Assembly (NCBI GenBank): GCA_022800625.1
Contig: JAAWQR010000024.1
Location: 1-42,143 of the forward strand
Direction: 5' to 3'
Length of the DNA stretch: 42,143 nucleotides
DNA from: Clostridiales bacterium
Lineage (GTDB): Bacteria > Bacillota > Clostridia > Oscillospirales > CAG-272
Shown: piece after piece, positions 8,818 to 17,712 of the stretch
Layout: each line of letters starts with the position of its first letter
Position numbering within the stretch: the first letter of the stretch is position 1
The notes under the pieces: model-generated
The model's database searches: none
What the model saw: the letters and a program-made list of their open reading frames with translations, nothing else
What the model was told of the DNA's origin: nothing
Translations under genes and position numbers: made by a program

Positions 8818-8851
8818 ATGAGCCTGCGGTTTGCGACGCAGGCTCATTTTT
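8818..8851. terminator. Bidirectional terminator hairpin
   Basis: ATGAGCCTGCG (8818-8828) pairs perfectly with CGCAGGCTCAT (8837-8847). T runs follow on the plus strand (TTTTT) and, after a short gap, on the minus strand (AAAAATTTTTT). It most likely ends the minus-strand transcript of the comM operon before the sigma pseudogene. The rest of 8695-8965 is AT-rich and shows no gene. A second, weaker hairpin lies near 8930-8960. Confidence 0.7.
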
Positions 8852-8965
8852 GTACCTCAATACAACATTTTTATTAAAAATCTTTCAATTATTTCCGTTT
8901 TTTCAATATACCATATATTTTTAGTAGCTGCAAGTGCCGTCACTTTTTTGCAGCAGCTTCTTTTT

Positions 8966-9361
8966 TCAATTTTCAATTATATTCTTGTTTCCGAAGAACT
9001 GAATTAAAATCAGAATCAGAGCGCTGCCTGCAAGAACACCGTCAATTATTCCCATTGGGAGCATGAAGCTCATTAAAGCTAATGTAATAACGCAGTTTAT
9101 TACAGACAGAGCGAGTCCCCAAAGCTTGTTTTTCCATAAACCGACAGCTCCGATCACTCTTATGATTCCGTAGATCATACCGATTATGAGCATTAAATTC
9201 AGATTATCTCTAAAATACGGAACAATAAAAGAGGAGTATTGTTCTATATTAAAGCCGTCCTTACTCATAAAAAGCAGAGGAAGTACACATAAGCAGCCTC
9301 CTATTTCCATAAATGCGCCGTGTATGATCATAAGTATAGACGCGGCTTTATATTTTTTCAT
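8966..9361 (-). CDS. Small four-helix membrane protein, unknown function
   Basis: A 131-residue hydrophobic protein with about four predicted membrane segments (near residues 6-28, 52-75, 77-98 and 100-124). I do not recognise a named family with certainty; the pattern resembles small DUF-type integral membrane proteins. The ATG at 9361 is chosen because an AGGAAAGGATAGGAA purine stretch precedes it. Longer in-frame extensions would run into the comM gene. It starts 43 bases after comM ends and is probably the last gene of the murD-comM transcript, just ahead of the terminator at 8818. Confidence 0.65.
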   Translation of the reverse strand: MKKYKAASILMIIHGAFMEIGGCLCVLPLLFMSKDGFNIEQYSSFIVPYFRDNLNLMLIIGMIYGIIRVIGAVGLWKNKLWGLALSVINCVITLALMSFMLPMGIIDGVLAGSALILILIQFFGNKNIIEN

Positions 9362-9404
9362 ATATTTCCTATCCTTTCCTTTAACTCGTTTGCTCAAATC
9401 AATT

Positions 9405-10982
9405 TTAAACATTCCTCCAGTATTTATCAAGCGAGCGCATCTGGACAGCTTCCATAATGTGCTGTTTTCCAATATTTTCGCTGTCAGTCTTGCCGCTCAC
9501 ATAATCTATATCGGCGATTGTTCTTGCAACGCGCAGTATCCTGTCATATGCGCGTGCCGACAAATTCATTTTTTTGAAAGAAGCCTCCATTATTTTGAGA
9601 CATCCGTCGTCAAGAGGACAGAATTTATGTATATCGTCCGTGTCCATTTTGGAGTTGTTCATGCAGGCGGCATTCCATCTTCCCGATTGGCGGAATCTTT
9701 CTCTTGCAAGCTCGCGCGCGGCTTCGACTCTTGTCTTTATTACATCTGAAGATTCGCCGTCGGAAGCGCCTGACAGTTCGGAAAAATCAAGCTCGGGCAT
9801 TTCTACCTGAATGTCTATTCTGTCAAGCATCGGTCCGCTCAGCTTTGAAAGATACGCTTTTATATCGGAAGCTCTGCACGTGCATTTGCCGCGACGGCTT
9901 CCGAAATATCCGCATTTGCACGGATTCATCGCGCACACCATCATAAAGGATGACGGAAATGTTATCCTTCCTGCGGCACGGGTTATTGTAACTTCCGAAT
10001 CCTCAAGAGGAGCACGGAGCGCTTCCATTGCCGACTTATTGAATTCGGGAAACTCGTCAAGAAAGAGTACTCCGTTATGCGCCAGTGAAATTTCACCGGG
10101 CATAGGTATTTTTCCTCCGCCGACAAGGGAAGCAACAGACATTGAGTGGTGCGGCGCGCGGAACGGTCTATGGGAAACTATGCCGATCTCATCGTTCAGA
10201 AGTCCCGATACCGAGTGGATTTTTGTAGTTTCCACTGCTTCGTCATACGTCATTTCGGGAAGGATTGTCGGAATTCTCTTGGCTATCATCGATTTTCCGG
10301 ATCCCGGAGGTCCGACGAGCAGAATATTATGTCCGCCTGCGGCTGCTATCTCAACGGCGCGCCGTGCTCTTGCCTGCCCTTTTATCTGTGAAAAATCGCC
10401 GTACAGACTTCGGATATCGATGGGAACGGTGTCGGGGCGTTCGCTCACGGGAGAGAGCATATCATTTCCGCGCATGTGAAGTATGAGAGACGTGACAGAC
10501 GGAACTCCGTAAATTTTGATTCCGTTTCCTGCGGCGGCTGAAGCTTCGGTCAAGTTTTCCATCGGAACAAAGATTTCGCGTTTTCCTGCCGCAGCAGCGG
10601 CAAGAGCCATGCTGAGCGCACCGCGGACGCGTTTTATCTCTCCTGTAAATGACAACTCGCCGATAAAGCACATGTCATGCAGCGGCACATCTCGCGGAAT
10701 TATTCCGCAGGCGTGGCAGAGGGATGCAAGTATTCCCAGGTCAAGCGCCGAGCCTTCCTTGCGTCTGTCGGCAGGGGCAAGATTTACAGTGATCTCCATA
10801 TCGGGCAGCTCAAGTCCCGAGTTTAAGGCGGCGGAGGTAATTCTCTGCTTTGATTCTCTGACTGCCATGCCGGGAAGCCCTACTATCTCAAATGCAGGCA
10901 GAGAGCGCACTGCGTCGCATTCTATTGCTACCATGAACGCGTCGACTCCGAATACGGAGGCTGTGTATGTTACGGAAAGCAT
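9405..10982 (-). CDS. comM: YifB/ComM-family Mg-chelatase-like AAA+ ATPase
   Basis: A 525-residue AAA+ protein. It has an N-terminal Lon-protease-like domain (about 1-165), Walker A GPPGSGKS (224-231), Walker B VLFLDE (305-310), and a cysteine-rich insert NPCKCGYFGSRRGKCTC typical of the family. ComM in Vibrio is a helicase that promotes branch migration during natural transformation; in clostridia the role is inferred from this. The start ATG follows GAAGGGCGG. It lies 31 bases after the inactive M42 paralogue and belongs to the same minus-strand run as murD. It is intact over its length. Confidence 0.93.
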   Translation of the reverse strand: MLSVTYTASVFGVDAFMVAIECDAVRSLPAFEIVGLPGMAVRESKQRITSAALNSGLELPDMEITVNLAPADRRKEGSALDLGILASLCHACGIIPRDVPLHDMCFIGELSFTGEIKRVRGALSMALAAAAAGKREIFVPMENLTEASAAAGNGIKIYGVPSVTSLILHMRGNDMLSPVSERPDTVPIDIRSLYGDFSQIKGQARARRAVEIAAAGGHNILLVGPPGSGKSMIAKRIPTILPEMTYDEAVETTKIHSVSGLLNDEIGIVSHRPFRAPHHSMSVASLVGGGKIPMPGEISLAHNGVLFLDEFPEFNKSAMEALRAPLEDSEVTITRAAGRITFPSSFMMVCAMNPCKCGYFGSRRGKCTCRASDIKAYLSKLSGPMLDRIDIQVEMPELDFSELSGASDGESSDVIKTRVEAARELARERFRQSGRWNAACMNNSKMDTDDIHKFCPLDDGCLKIMEASFKKMNLSARAYDRILRVARTIADIDYVSGKTDSENIGKQHIMEAVQMRSLDKYWRNV

Positions 10983-11013
10983 TTTCTCGTACCGCCCTTC
11001 TTTTATTTTTGTA

Positions 11014-12090
11014 TCAAAGTTTTGTTATCTGTGAAAAATCAATTATTAAAGCGCGTGTCAGCTCGCAAAGAGCTGTAATATCATTCAGAGCTGCTGTTTC
11101 GGTTTCGCTTCCGATACCGTCGCAGTGAAAAGAGATGACCGAGGCAGAGACTCCGCATCTTTGAGCTGTTAGCGTGTCACGGCAATCGACTGATGCACTG
11201 ACTGCATGAGATATGCCCTGTTTTTCGGAGATTTGTTGCAAATCTTTAAATAACGTATGATCCAGCGGAACTTCGTTCGCTGAGGGTGTGAGAATTACGC
11301 CGTCACCTCTTTTTTTCTCTGAGCTTCCGATGAGAGAGAGAGAATGCGTAGGCTTGATTCGGTATGTTACGCTTTGAACTGATGAAACAGGTGTGTTTGC
11401 GCGGCACGTAAAGGCAAAATATGTGTCGCAGGGAATCGGTATATCGTTTGTCTTTAAATTGCGAATAATTTTGCACATTACAGCACAGCATGCCCTGTTT
11501 GACAGTGCCTTACCGCCAATCATGTGATTTTCATGACCGAATGTCATAAAATCGGAAACAAATGTGCCGAAACTAGCGAGTGGAGCTGCGGCGAGAGCTT
11601 CTTCATGGCTTTTGGCTCCGATATCAACGTATATGTCACAAATTTCGGGTACGGCGCATTTTGAAGTGAGGTGAACGGGACGTACGCCGATAAATCCGGG
11701 ATATTTTACTCCGTGCGCTCCCGATACAGTCACTTTTCTGCCGACGAGAAGTCTGATGTCCGACAGACCTATCGGAGCTATGCGCAGCGTACCTCCTTCG
11801 TCTGCGGATTTTATCATAAATCCGACCTCGTCCATGTGCGCCTGAATCATCAGCTTTGAGGAATTCGGAGCGTTATCTTTTCCGCATATTTTTGCAATAA
11901 CCGAGCCGTCGGGCGTTACGGTACATTCATCTGCAAAATTTTTTATATAACCGAGTATAATTTCTGCCGCTTTGTCTTCAAAGCCTGACGGAGCAAAAGC
12001 TTCGGACAGAGCTTTAAGCAGAATTATATCTTCGTCCGTATTTATATTACAGTTCAATTTTTCAAGTCTCCTGTTAGCTTGAATTTTCAA
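11014..12090 (-). CDS. Catalytically degenerate M42-family peptidase paralogue
   Basis: A 358-residue protein with the M42 (glutamyl aminopeptidase/TET) fold. It keeps the first motif, AHMDEVG, but loses the rest of the dinuclear metal site. The bridging Asp motif (usually LDNR) reads ALSNRACC, the catalytic EEVG is replaced by ANTP, the following metal Asp is gone, and the last His motif is absent. Inactivity as a peptidase is therefore expected. The start TTG overlaps the stop of the intact M42 gene (TTGA); a second TTG at 12057, after AGGAG, is an alternative start. Since M42 enzymes form 12-subunit shells, a structural or regulatory subunit of the neighbour's complex is a reasonable inference. 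Confidence 0.82.
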   Translation of the reverse strand: MKIQANRRLEKLNCNINTDEDIILLKALSEAFAPSGFEDKAAEIILGYIKNFADECTVTPDGSVIAKICGKDNAPNSSKLMIQAHMDEVGFMIKSADEGGTLRIAPIGLSDIRLLVGRKVTVSGAHGVKYPGFIGVRPVHLTSKCAVPEICDIYVDIGAKSHEEALAAAPLASFGTFVSDFMTFGHENHMIGGKALSNRACCAVMCKIIRNLKTNDIPIPCDTYFAFTCRANTPVSSVQSVTYRIKPTHSLSLIGSSEKKRGDGVILTPSANEVPLDHTLFKDLQQISEKQGISHAVSASVDCRDTLTAQRCGVSASVISFHCDGIGSETETAALNDITALCELTRALIIDFSQITKL

Positions 12091-13121
12091 TTTTTCAGCC
12101 TTTCGGCAAGAGCTGCGTTTGTCAAAACAGATTCAATAATTTCACAAAAGCTTTTGATGTCGGCAGTACTGATACATTCTGCGGCAGTGTGCATTCCCGC
12201 AAGCGGCAGGCTGAGTACTGCGCACGGGATTCCCTCTCCCGCATTATAAAGCAGTGTTGCGTTTGTACCGGTGCTTAAAGCTTCGACAATGGGAGAGAGC
12301 GGGATATCATTTTCCTGTGCAGTTTGGATTATTTCGTTAGTCAAAGCTCTGTCCGTTACGGCAGACAGAGACGTCATAGCTCCGTGACCGAGAGGTGAGC
12401 TTTCGTCCTCAGGCACTCCGGGAGCTGCGGCAAAATTCACATCTGTGACTATCGCCGCGGCAGGCTTGATATTTTTTCCCACAACAGCCGCGCCGCCTCC
12501 TCCGACCTCCTCTCGTGAAGAAAGAGAGAGACATATGTTAAAAGCGAGCTTTTCTTGCGGGGTTGACATTATCGTGCAGACAAGAGCCGCGGCGCACGCT
12601 TTATCGTCAAACGAAGCGCCGACAATTCTTTCATTCATTAGATGTGTAATATTTGATCTGTACGTTACGCTGTCGCCGACTGAGACAAGTTTTTTTATTT
12701 CATCCTTGCTATAGCCTGTGTCGATACAGAATTTTTCGATCGGAATATTTCCAATACTGCTCATTTCGCAGGTCATAATGCCGCAAAGCTTTTCGCGGCC
12801 GTGCACCGTAACGTGTGAAAACGGAAGAATATTTGTATCAATTCCTCCAATCGGAGCTACCGAAATCTGTCCGTCGTCCGCAATTCCCGATACCGAAAAT
12901 CCGACAGTATCAAAGTGTGCGTCAAGCATTACGGTCGGCGCATTTTTGTCAGGCGCATGTTTATAAAACAGCATATTTCCTACACTGTCCTGTTCTGACG
13001 CGTCAAAATACCCGCCGATAAGCTCTCTCAGCTCATCATACGCTGACTTTTCAAAGCCTGAGACTGACATGATCTCAGTCATGTCGTTCAAAAGCTCGGT
13101 ATATTTTTTTATATCGACCAT
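12087..13121 (-). CDS. M42-family metallo-aminopeptidase (intact)
   Basis: A 344-residue M42 peptidase with all expected metal ligands: AHFDTVG, the bridging Asp in SFDDKACAA, the catalytic pair in SSREEVGG, VTDVNF, and the closing His in GMHTAAE. The family trims N-terminal residues from short peptides inside large cytosolic dodecamers. The ATG at 13121 follows CGGAGC by six bases. It lies 25 bases after murD and overlaps the inactive paralogue at its 3' end, so the two M42 proteins should be made together. Confidence 0.9.
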   Translation of the reverse strand: MVDIKKYTELLNDMTEIMSVSGFEKSAYDELRELIGGYFDASEQDSVGNMLFYKHAPDKNAPTVMLDAHFDTVGFSVSGIADDGQISVAPIGGIDTNILPFSHVTVHGREKLCGIMTCEMSSIGNIPIEKFCIDTGYSKDEIKKLVSVGDSVTYRSNITHLMNERIVGASFDDKACAAALVCTIMSTPQEKLAFNICLSLSSREEVGGGGAAVVGKNIKPAAAIVTDVNFAAAPGVPEDESSPLGHGAMTSLSAVTDRALTNEIIQTAQENDIPLSPIVEALSTGTNATLLYNAGEGIPCAVLSLPLAGMHTAAECISTADIKSFCEIIESVLTNAALAERLKN

Positions 13122-13146
13122 AAATTGCTCCGTTTTCTGAGATTTT

Positions 13147-14586
13147 TTATTTTTCAGCTATGATATTGTGTACTGTTTCTGTAAATCTTTCTCCGCGTAC
13201 TTCAAAATTCGGGAAAGCATCAAAGCTTGCAAAAGCGGGAGAAAGCAGCACCGTATCGCCTTTTTGAGCAAGAGAAGCCGCAAGTCTTACAGCTGATACA
13301 AAATCAGCTTCAACACGAATTTCGGGCGAGGTATCACAGAGCAGAGGAGACGCGGTAAGCGCCTCTTTTACTTTGTCTTTCGTATCTCCCGTCAGTACGA
13401 CGGCTTTTAGTATCTTTTCGGAAAGAAGAGTTTCCGCAAGCGGCCCTGTCGGAATATTTTTGTCGTATCCTCCGCATATTATAATGACAGGGCGATCGGG
13501 AGATGTGTCGCGGAGAGCTGATATTGCAGCCGCCGTGCGCGTGGGCGATGAGTCGATTGAGCTGTTGTAGTATCTTATATCGTCTTTTTCGGCGACAAAC
13601 TCCAGTCGGTGATGAACGCCGCCGAATGAGGTCGCCACAGCTTTGATGCGTTCTGCTGTCGTATATTCCCATGCCGCACCGATCGCAGCCATGTAGTTTG
13701 CGATGTTGTGTTTTCCGGGAAGCTTTATGTCTGTTACTTTTAATATTTGTTTCAGCGCTCCGTCGGATTCACGCGAGAACACTGCGCCGTCTTTTACATA
13801 GAGCGTTCTTTCTGCGCCCGCGCACTCTGACACTGTCATGGGAGATAGTGAAAACCACGTGACGGGAGTCTTGCCTTCAGTTATAAGTCGCTCTCCGAGC
13901 ATTCTTGTTATGTCGTTTTCATAGTTGAGCACGGCGCGACCCGCATGACGTAATATGCGCTCTTTTGCCGCGATATATTCATCCATTCCCGTATGCCAAT
14001 TGAGGTGATTCGGTGTAATATTTGTAATAACGGCGGATTTTACGGGAGCGTCAAAGTTCATGAGCTGAAAGCTGGACAGTTCGACTGCCGCAAGGTCGTT
14101 TTCATTCATTTTTTCAGTTTTATGATAAAGCGGCTCGCCGATGTTGCCGCCGAGATATGCTTTCCCGCCGTTTTTCGGCGTCAGAAGCTTTGATAAAATT
14201 GTTGTAGTCGTACTTTTTCCGTCGCTTCCCGTGACAGCAAATACTGGACACGGCGCGTTATGTGAAAAAAGCTCCATTTCGCATACGATTACCGCTCCGC
14301 GATTTGCAGCATCAGCCAGAGGTGCTGTATCAGGTCTGATTCCGGGAGAGCGGATAATTACGTCCTCGTCAAGAGAGTCAAGATATCCGTCTCCTGTGAT
14401 AAGCTCTGCTCCGAGACTGCGTATCTCATCAGCACGCGCTCCAAGCTCCGAGACTGATTTCTTATCTCTTACGGATATGTCGTTTGTGTAATTTTTGATG
14501 TATTTGATAAGCGGCATATTTGATACGCCGGCTCCGATTAGAGTGACTTTAGCTCCGCTCAGAAGCTCCTTGGTTTTGTATGTCAT
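13147..14586 (-). CDS. murD: UDP-N-acetylmuramoylalanine--D-glutamate ligase
   Basis: Cytosolic peptidoglycan precursor enzyme adding D-glutamate to UDP-MurNAc-L-Ala. A Rossmann-like N-terminal region (GAGVSNMPLIKYI) is followed by the Mur-ligase P-loop GSDGKSTT (120-127), the NITPNHLNWH motif, and a C-terminal domain with SSIDSSPTRT and LSPAFASFD. The length of 479 residues is within the family range of 440-480. It is not in a large mur cluster here but leads a run with two M42 genes and comM. A promoter lies about 70 bases upstream. Confidence 0.95.
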   Translation of the reverse strand: MTYKTKELLSGAKVTLIGAGVSNMPLIKYIKNYTNDISVRDKKSVSELGARADEIRSLGAELITGDGYLDSLDEDVIIRSPGIRPDTAPLADAANRGAVIVCEMELFSHNAPCPVFAVTGSDGKSTTTTILSKLLTPKNGGKAYLGGNIGEPLYHKTEKMNENDLAAVELSSFQLMNFDAPVKSAVITNITPNHLNWHTGMDEYIAAKERILRHAGRAVLNYENDITRMLGERLITEGKTPVTWFSLSPMTVSECAGAERTLYVKDGAVFSRESDGALKQILKVTDIKLPGKHNIANYMAAIGAAWEYTTAERIKAVATSFGGVHHRLEFVAEKDDIRYYNSSIDSSPTRTAAAISALRDTSPDRPVIIICGGYDKNIPTGPLAETLLSEKILKAVVLTGDTKDKVKEALTASPLLCDTSPEIRVEADFVSAVRLAASLAQKGDTVLLSPAFASFDAFPNFEVRGERFTETVHNIIAEK

Positions 14587-14653
14587 TTTTCTGTGCCTTT
14601 CGTATAAGCGTTTTCATAACTTATTTTCAGTATTATTTTCGGGGTACGCTATT

Positions 14654-14683
14654 ATTATATTTTCCGTATTGCGCGGCTGTTAA
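14654..14683 (-). promoter_or_regulatory. Promoter of the murD-M42-M42-comM run
   Basis: On the minus strand TTAACA (14683-14678) and TATAAT (14659-14654) are separated by 18 bases. The leader to the murD ATG would be about 60 bases. Confidence 0.65.
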
Positions 14684-14946
14684 TCGCATTTCAATTTAAG
14701 GAGCATTTGAACTCGGCTCATCATAGTTAGTTTAAACAAATATTTCTTTATCCAAGATGATGGTCGTGGTGAAACGGTAATAAAGATTACATGTACATTG
14801 ACATGCGGATATGCAGCCTTTCGTCGGAGCTTTTTAATTATCGAAAATACTGTCTGTAACAGAATGACCGCACGCGCTCGGATTTATGCCGATACAACGT
14901 GCGGCCATGCCGGCAGCTTGTCTGTGTTTATTTTTATCGTAAAATA
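14684..14946. other. Non-coding interval between murD promoter and the M23-fold gene
   Basis: No convincing reading frame is present. At 14868-14904 a nested hairpin occurs (CCGCACG with CGTGCGG, inner TCGG with CCGA). It is well placed to end the minus-strand M23-fold transcript, but the T run after it is poor. Confidence 0.4.
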
Positions 14947-16593
14947 TTATTTGCCTTCAAACACGCCTGTCATAAGGATACCGCCGTCTCCGTCAGCCCA
15001 TGTATCATAGGGGCATACGAATGTTTTGCCGACTGACATTGCTACATGAACTCCGGCAGAGCCTGCGTTGAAGCCGCTTCTTCCGCTCGTGCCCACTTTG
15101 TCGCCTCGCTCAACCTTATCGCCGACCGAGACTGAAGTCTCTCCCATATTCCAATACCAAGTTTTAAGTCCGTAGCCGTGGTCGATAACAACTATCTGAC
15201 CTGTGTAGGTCATATTGCCGGAATATACTACCGTGCCTGCGTTTGCCGCTGTGATGCTCAGTCCGGCACCGTACATATAGTCAACTCCGAGGTTGACATA
15301 TGAGTTTTTCGGATCATTGTTTATTATGATATTCCGTCCGAAGCCGCGGGCAAGCATTGCTCCGTCTCCGACTCCCGTTCCGAAATATCCCTCGAACAGA
15401 CGTGTGTCCGATGTCTCGGAGGAGAGGCTTTCAACAAGAGCGTCAAAGTCTGCTCGTGCAGAGTCGGTATACGCAGAAAGCATTTCAGCTGTTGCCGTTA
15501 TATATGCGGGCGACCGCTTTGCTTCCGTTATTTCAAGATTAAGCTCTTGCTTTGAGCCGCCGTATGAGAGTGTAAACACATATTTTCCGGCTTCGGTATC
15601 TGCCGGGATCGGAAGAAGAGCCTGCGCATATTCACCGTCAAGATAAAATTTTGGTTCAGTATCAAGTGCAGGTTCGCTTTTAAACACTATTTTTGAAGGA
15701 TCTGCAATTCTGTTTGCCGAAATTGCAAGAATTCCGCCCTGCGCCACGGACGGCTTGAGCGCATAAAATGATGCGGAAGCGGTAACCGTTGCACCGAACT
15801 TGTAGGTGCGTTCTCCGTAATAGTCACGAGCGGCATCTTCATACCACTTAGCGTCCATTTCAACGGTAATGTCCGAGTCCTCTTCAATATGAAGCGAAGG
15901 AAGACTGTCGGAAGTATCGTCAAACAAGACCACTCCGTCAGCGCTTGTGACCTTAATACTGCAAAGGTCGGGTTTTATATCAAATTCAGCAGAAAGACCG
16001 CCCGAAATGTTGAAGCTTTGTTCTTCCGCGGCGATGTACTGTGCGGTGTCTGCCTCAGTATATGCACCCGAAAAGTTTCTGTAGCTCCATGAAGCTGTAG
16101 ACGGCATAGGTGAAAATTCACCCGACAGTGTAAGTACAGGTTGAGCAGATCCTGAGTACAGACATTCCGTATATTTTGTGCTGAGAAGCGCCGCTGCATC
16201 TGTTTCGGTCAGCTGATACGGTGCGCCGTCAGCCGAGACGAGATAGCACAGAGACGGATCTGTCGAAATATAATATTTGCAGCTTTCGCTTTTTACCGCA
16301 GTATTCATTGTAACGCAGAAAGGCTTCTGTTCTGATACTGAGTCGGGCAAAGCCGCGATTTTTACAGCTTTTGAATTTATATCAAGAAAAAAAGACACGG
16401 CTTCTTCAAGTTCTTCAATGTTTTTATCTCTTTCGATGACTTTAGAGATGCCGTTTATATCGTCGATTTTTATAGATACGACGTTTTTGCTTCCTGTCGG
16501 AGCATTCTTTTCATCGAGATAGCTTTTAACCGCGATGATTGATGGAAGAATAAGGATTATTGCGGCGATCAGATAAATAAATCTTTTTTTCAT
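14947..16593 (-). CDS. Membrane-anchored M23/LytM-fold protein lacking the zinc site
   Basis: A 548-residue protein with an N-terminal membrane anchor (about residues 4-22), a long extracytoplasmic region, and a C-terminal LytM fold from about residue 430. The fold shows in AANAGTVVYSG, IVVIDHGYG and VGDKVERGDKVGTSG. The zinc and catalytic residues are mostly gone: the first motif reads NLGVD (His lost, Asp kept), YAHL reads YWNM, and HLHF reads HVAM. So it should bind or scaffold, not cut, peptidoglycan, as degenerate LytM proteins such as EnvC or Bacillus SpoIIQ do. The start at 16593 is chosen because it begins the anchor and follows GGAGACATGAT; an upstream ATG lacks a good ribosome site. 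Confidence 0.82.
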   Translation of the reverse strand: MKKRFIYLIAAIILILPSIIAVKSYLDEKNAPTGSKNVVSIKIDDINGISKVIERDKNIEELEEAVSFFLDINSKAVKIAALPDSVSEQKPFCVTMNTAVKSESCKYYISTDPSLCYLVSADGAPYQLTETDAAALLSTKYTECLYSGSAQPVLTLSGEFSPMPSTASWSYRNFSGAYTEADTAQYIAAEEQSFNISGGLSAEFDIKPDLCSIKVTSADGVVLFDDTSDSLPSLHIEEDSDITVEMDAKWYEDAARDYYGERTYKFGATVTASASFYALKPSVAQGGILAISANRIADPSKIVFKSEPALDTEPKFYLDGEYAQALLPIPADTEAGKYVFTLSYGGSKQELNLEITEAKRSPAYITATAEMLSAYTDSARADFDALVESLSSETSDTRLFEGYFGTGVGDGAMLARGFGRNIIINNDPKNSYVNLGVDYMYGAGLSITAANAGTVVYSGNMTYTGQIVVIDHGYGLKTWYWNMGETSVSVGDKVERGDKVGTSGRSGFNAGSAGVHVAMSVGKTFVCPYDTWADGDGGILMTGVFEGK

Positions 16594-16749
16594 ATCATGT
16601 CTCCGTTCTGTCATTGTTATTTGTATATTAATTGCCGTAAACCGCACAGATATTTATGGCTGTATGAAGACGGCGGCTTGTCCGCCGTCAATAAAAATCT
16701 CAGTATGAATTGTCATGTCGCAATTTGGCACATTGGTATTGCTGTTTTT

Positions 16750-16904
16750 ATTATACCATGAAGCAAAAATGCTTGCTTACAAGGGTATTTTTGCGAAACC
16801 GTCAATAACGCAGGCATGCAAGACACGCGGAGACGCAAGTCTCCATAGCTTGAGAAACAAGCTTTCCTGCGTATATTATACCATAGCCTATACGGCAAAA
16901 TCAA
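16750..16904 (-). promoter_or_regulatory. Promoter and leader region of the M23-fold gene
   Basis: On the minus strand TTGATT (16904-16899), 18 bases and TATGGTATAAT (16885-16875) form an extended -10 promoter directly after the 249-residue gene. A second CATGGTATAAT lies at 16760-16750. Between them is a GGAGAC hairpin with a four-base loop (16829-16844). A further GACGGCGG hairpin lies at 16669-16689. Tandem promoters are likely; the function of the hairpins is unknown. Confidence 0.5.
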
Positions 16905-16905
16905 G

Positions 16906-17655
16906 TTAATTTTCGGAGAAGCTTTTGAGATCCGATATGTCGCTTCGCGAGAGCTTGTAATCCTTTACAGGTTGTTCTGCATAATGAATATATTGACAAC
17001 CGAGTTTGCCGCCGTTCTTTTTTGCCTTTTCTTTCAGGCTTTCGTATCTGGCAAGCGTTCCGCTTAGATTTTTGTCTGATATCTCTTCGGTGTTATCAGA
17101 TTTTTTCGCCTCAGCACTTTCCATGACTACCAGCAGATCATAATTATTCATTTTTTCTTCGGTAAGCTCGATATCTTCAAAAATAAGCTTTCTGAAGCTG
17201 TATAATCCGTATTTTGTTTTTGTTTCGACTGACACAGGCTCATAATAATTACCGTCGGAGTAGAATTTTATCTCATCTTCCTCAGCGTCGGCGGAGGATT
17301 CGCTTTCTTTGTCGGCTTCGTGCTCAAACAGCGTAAAGCTAAGCTGTTCTTCGTTTTCTATATCAATTCCGTCAAGAGATCTGTTGTTATATCTGACTGT
17401 TACCTGAAGCTCGCCCGTTTCTTCAACATAATACATTGAGTATGCACAGAAAAGCCCCGACGATGATATTTTGTCCTTGAGTTTCAGCGTGCGTACGGTA
17501 AGATCTCCCTTTTCGGCATAAGCCGAAGCAGATTTTTCTGTAATTTTGAAGTCGTCAAAGGCGCTTTTATCCTGCATTATCCCGATTCTGACTATTATAA
17601 GTCCTATTATTATAAGGAGAATTGCGGTGAAAAATATTTTCAAGGCTTTCTTCAT
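16906..17655 (-). CDS. Single-pass membrane protein, unknown function
   Basis: A 249-residue protein with one N-terminal membrane segment (about residues 7-27) and a hydrophilic, probably extracytoplasmic remainder containing an acidic run (EADKESESSADAEEDE). I recognise no domain. It starts 57 bases after the preceding 184-residue membrane protein, so the two are probably co-transcribed. An envelope location is supported by the anchor; no enzymatic motif is visible. Confidence 0.7.
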   Translation of the reverse strand: MKKALKIFFTAILLIIIGLIIVRIGIMQDKSAFDDFKITEKSASAYAEKGDLTVRTLKLKDKISSSGLFCAYSMYYVEETGELQVTVRYNNRSLDGIDIENEEQLSFTLFEHEADKESESSADAEEDEIKFYSDGNYYEPVSVETKTKYGLYSFRKLIFEDIELTEEKMNNYDLLVVMESAEAKKSDNTEEISDKNLSGTLARYESLKEKAKKNGGKLGCQYIHYAEQPVKDYKLSRSDISDLKSFSEN

Positions 17656-17712
17656 CGGTTGACCCCGTACCTTTCTGCGTTTATATGTGTTTTATCCGTC
17701 CTGTCTTGTGAA

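Noticed and set aside
8697..8924. A 75-codon plus-strand frame before the terminator at 8818
   Set aside because: It runs through the terminator stem, has no ribosome box and is phenylalanine-rich low-complexity.
9811..10479. A 222-codon plus-strand frame inside comM
   Set aside because: It is antisense to the Walker motifs of ComM and has no independent support.
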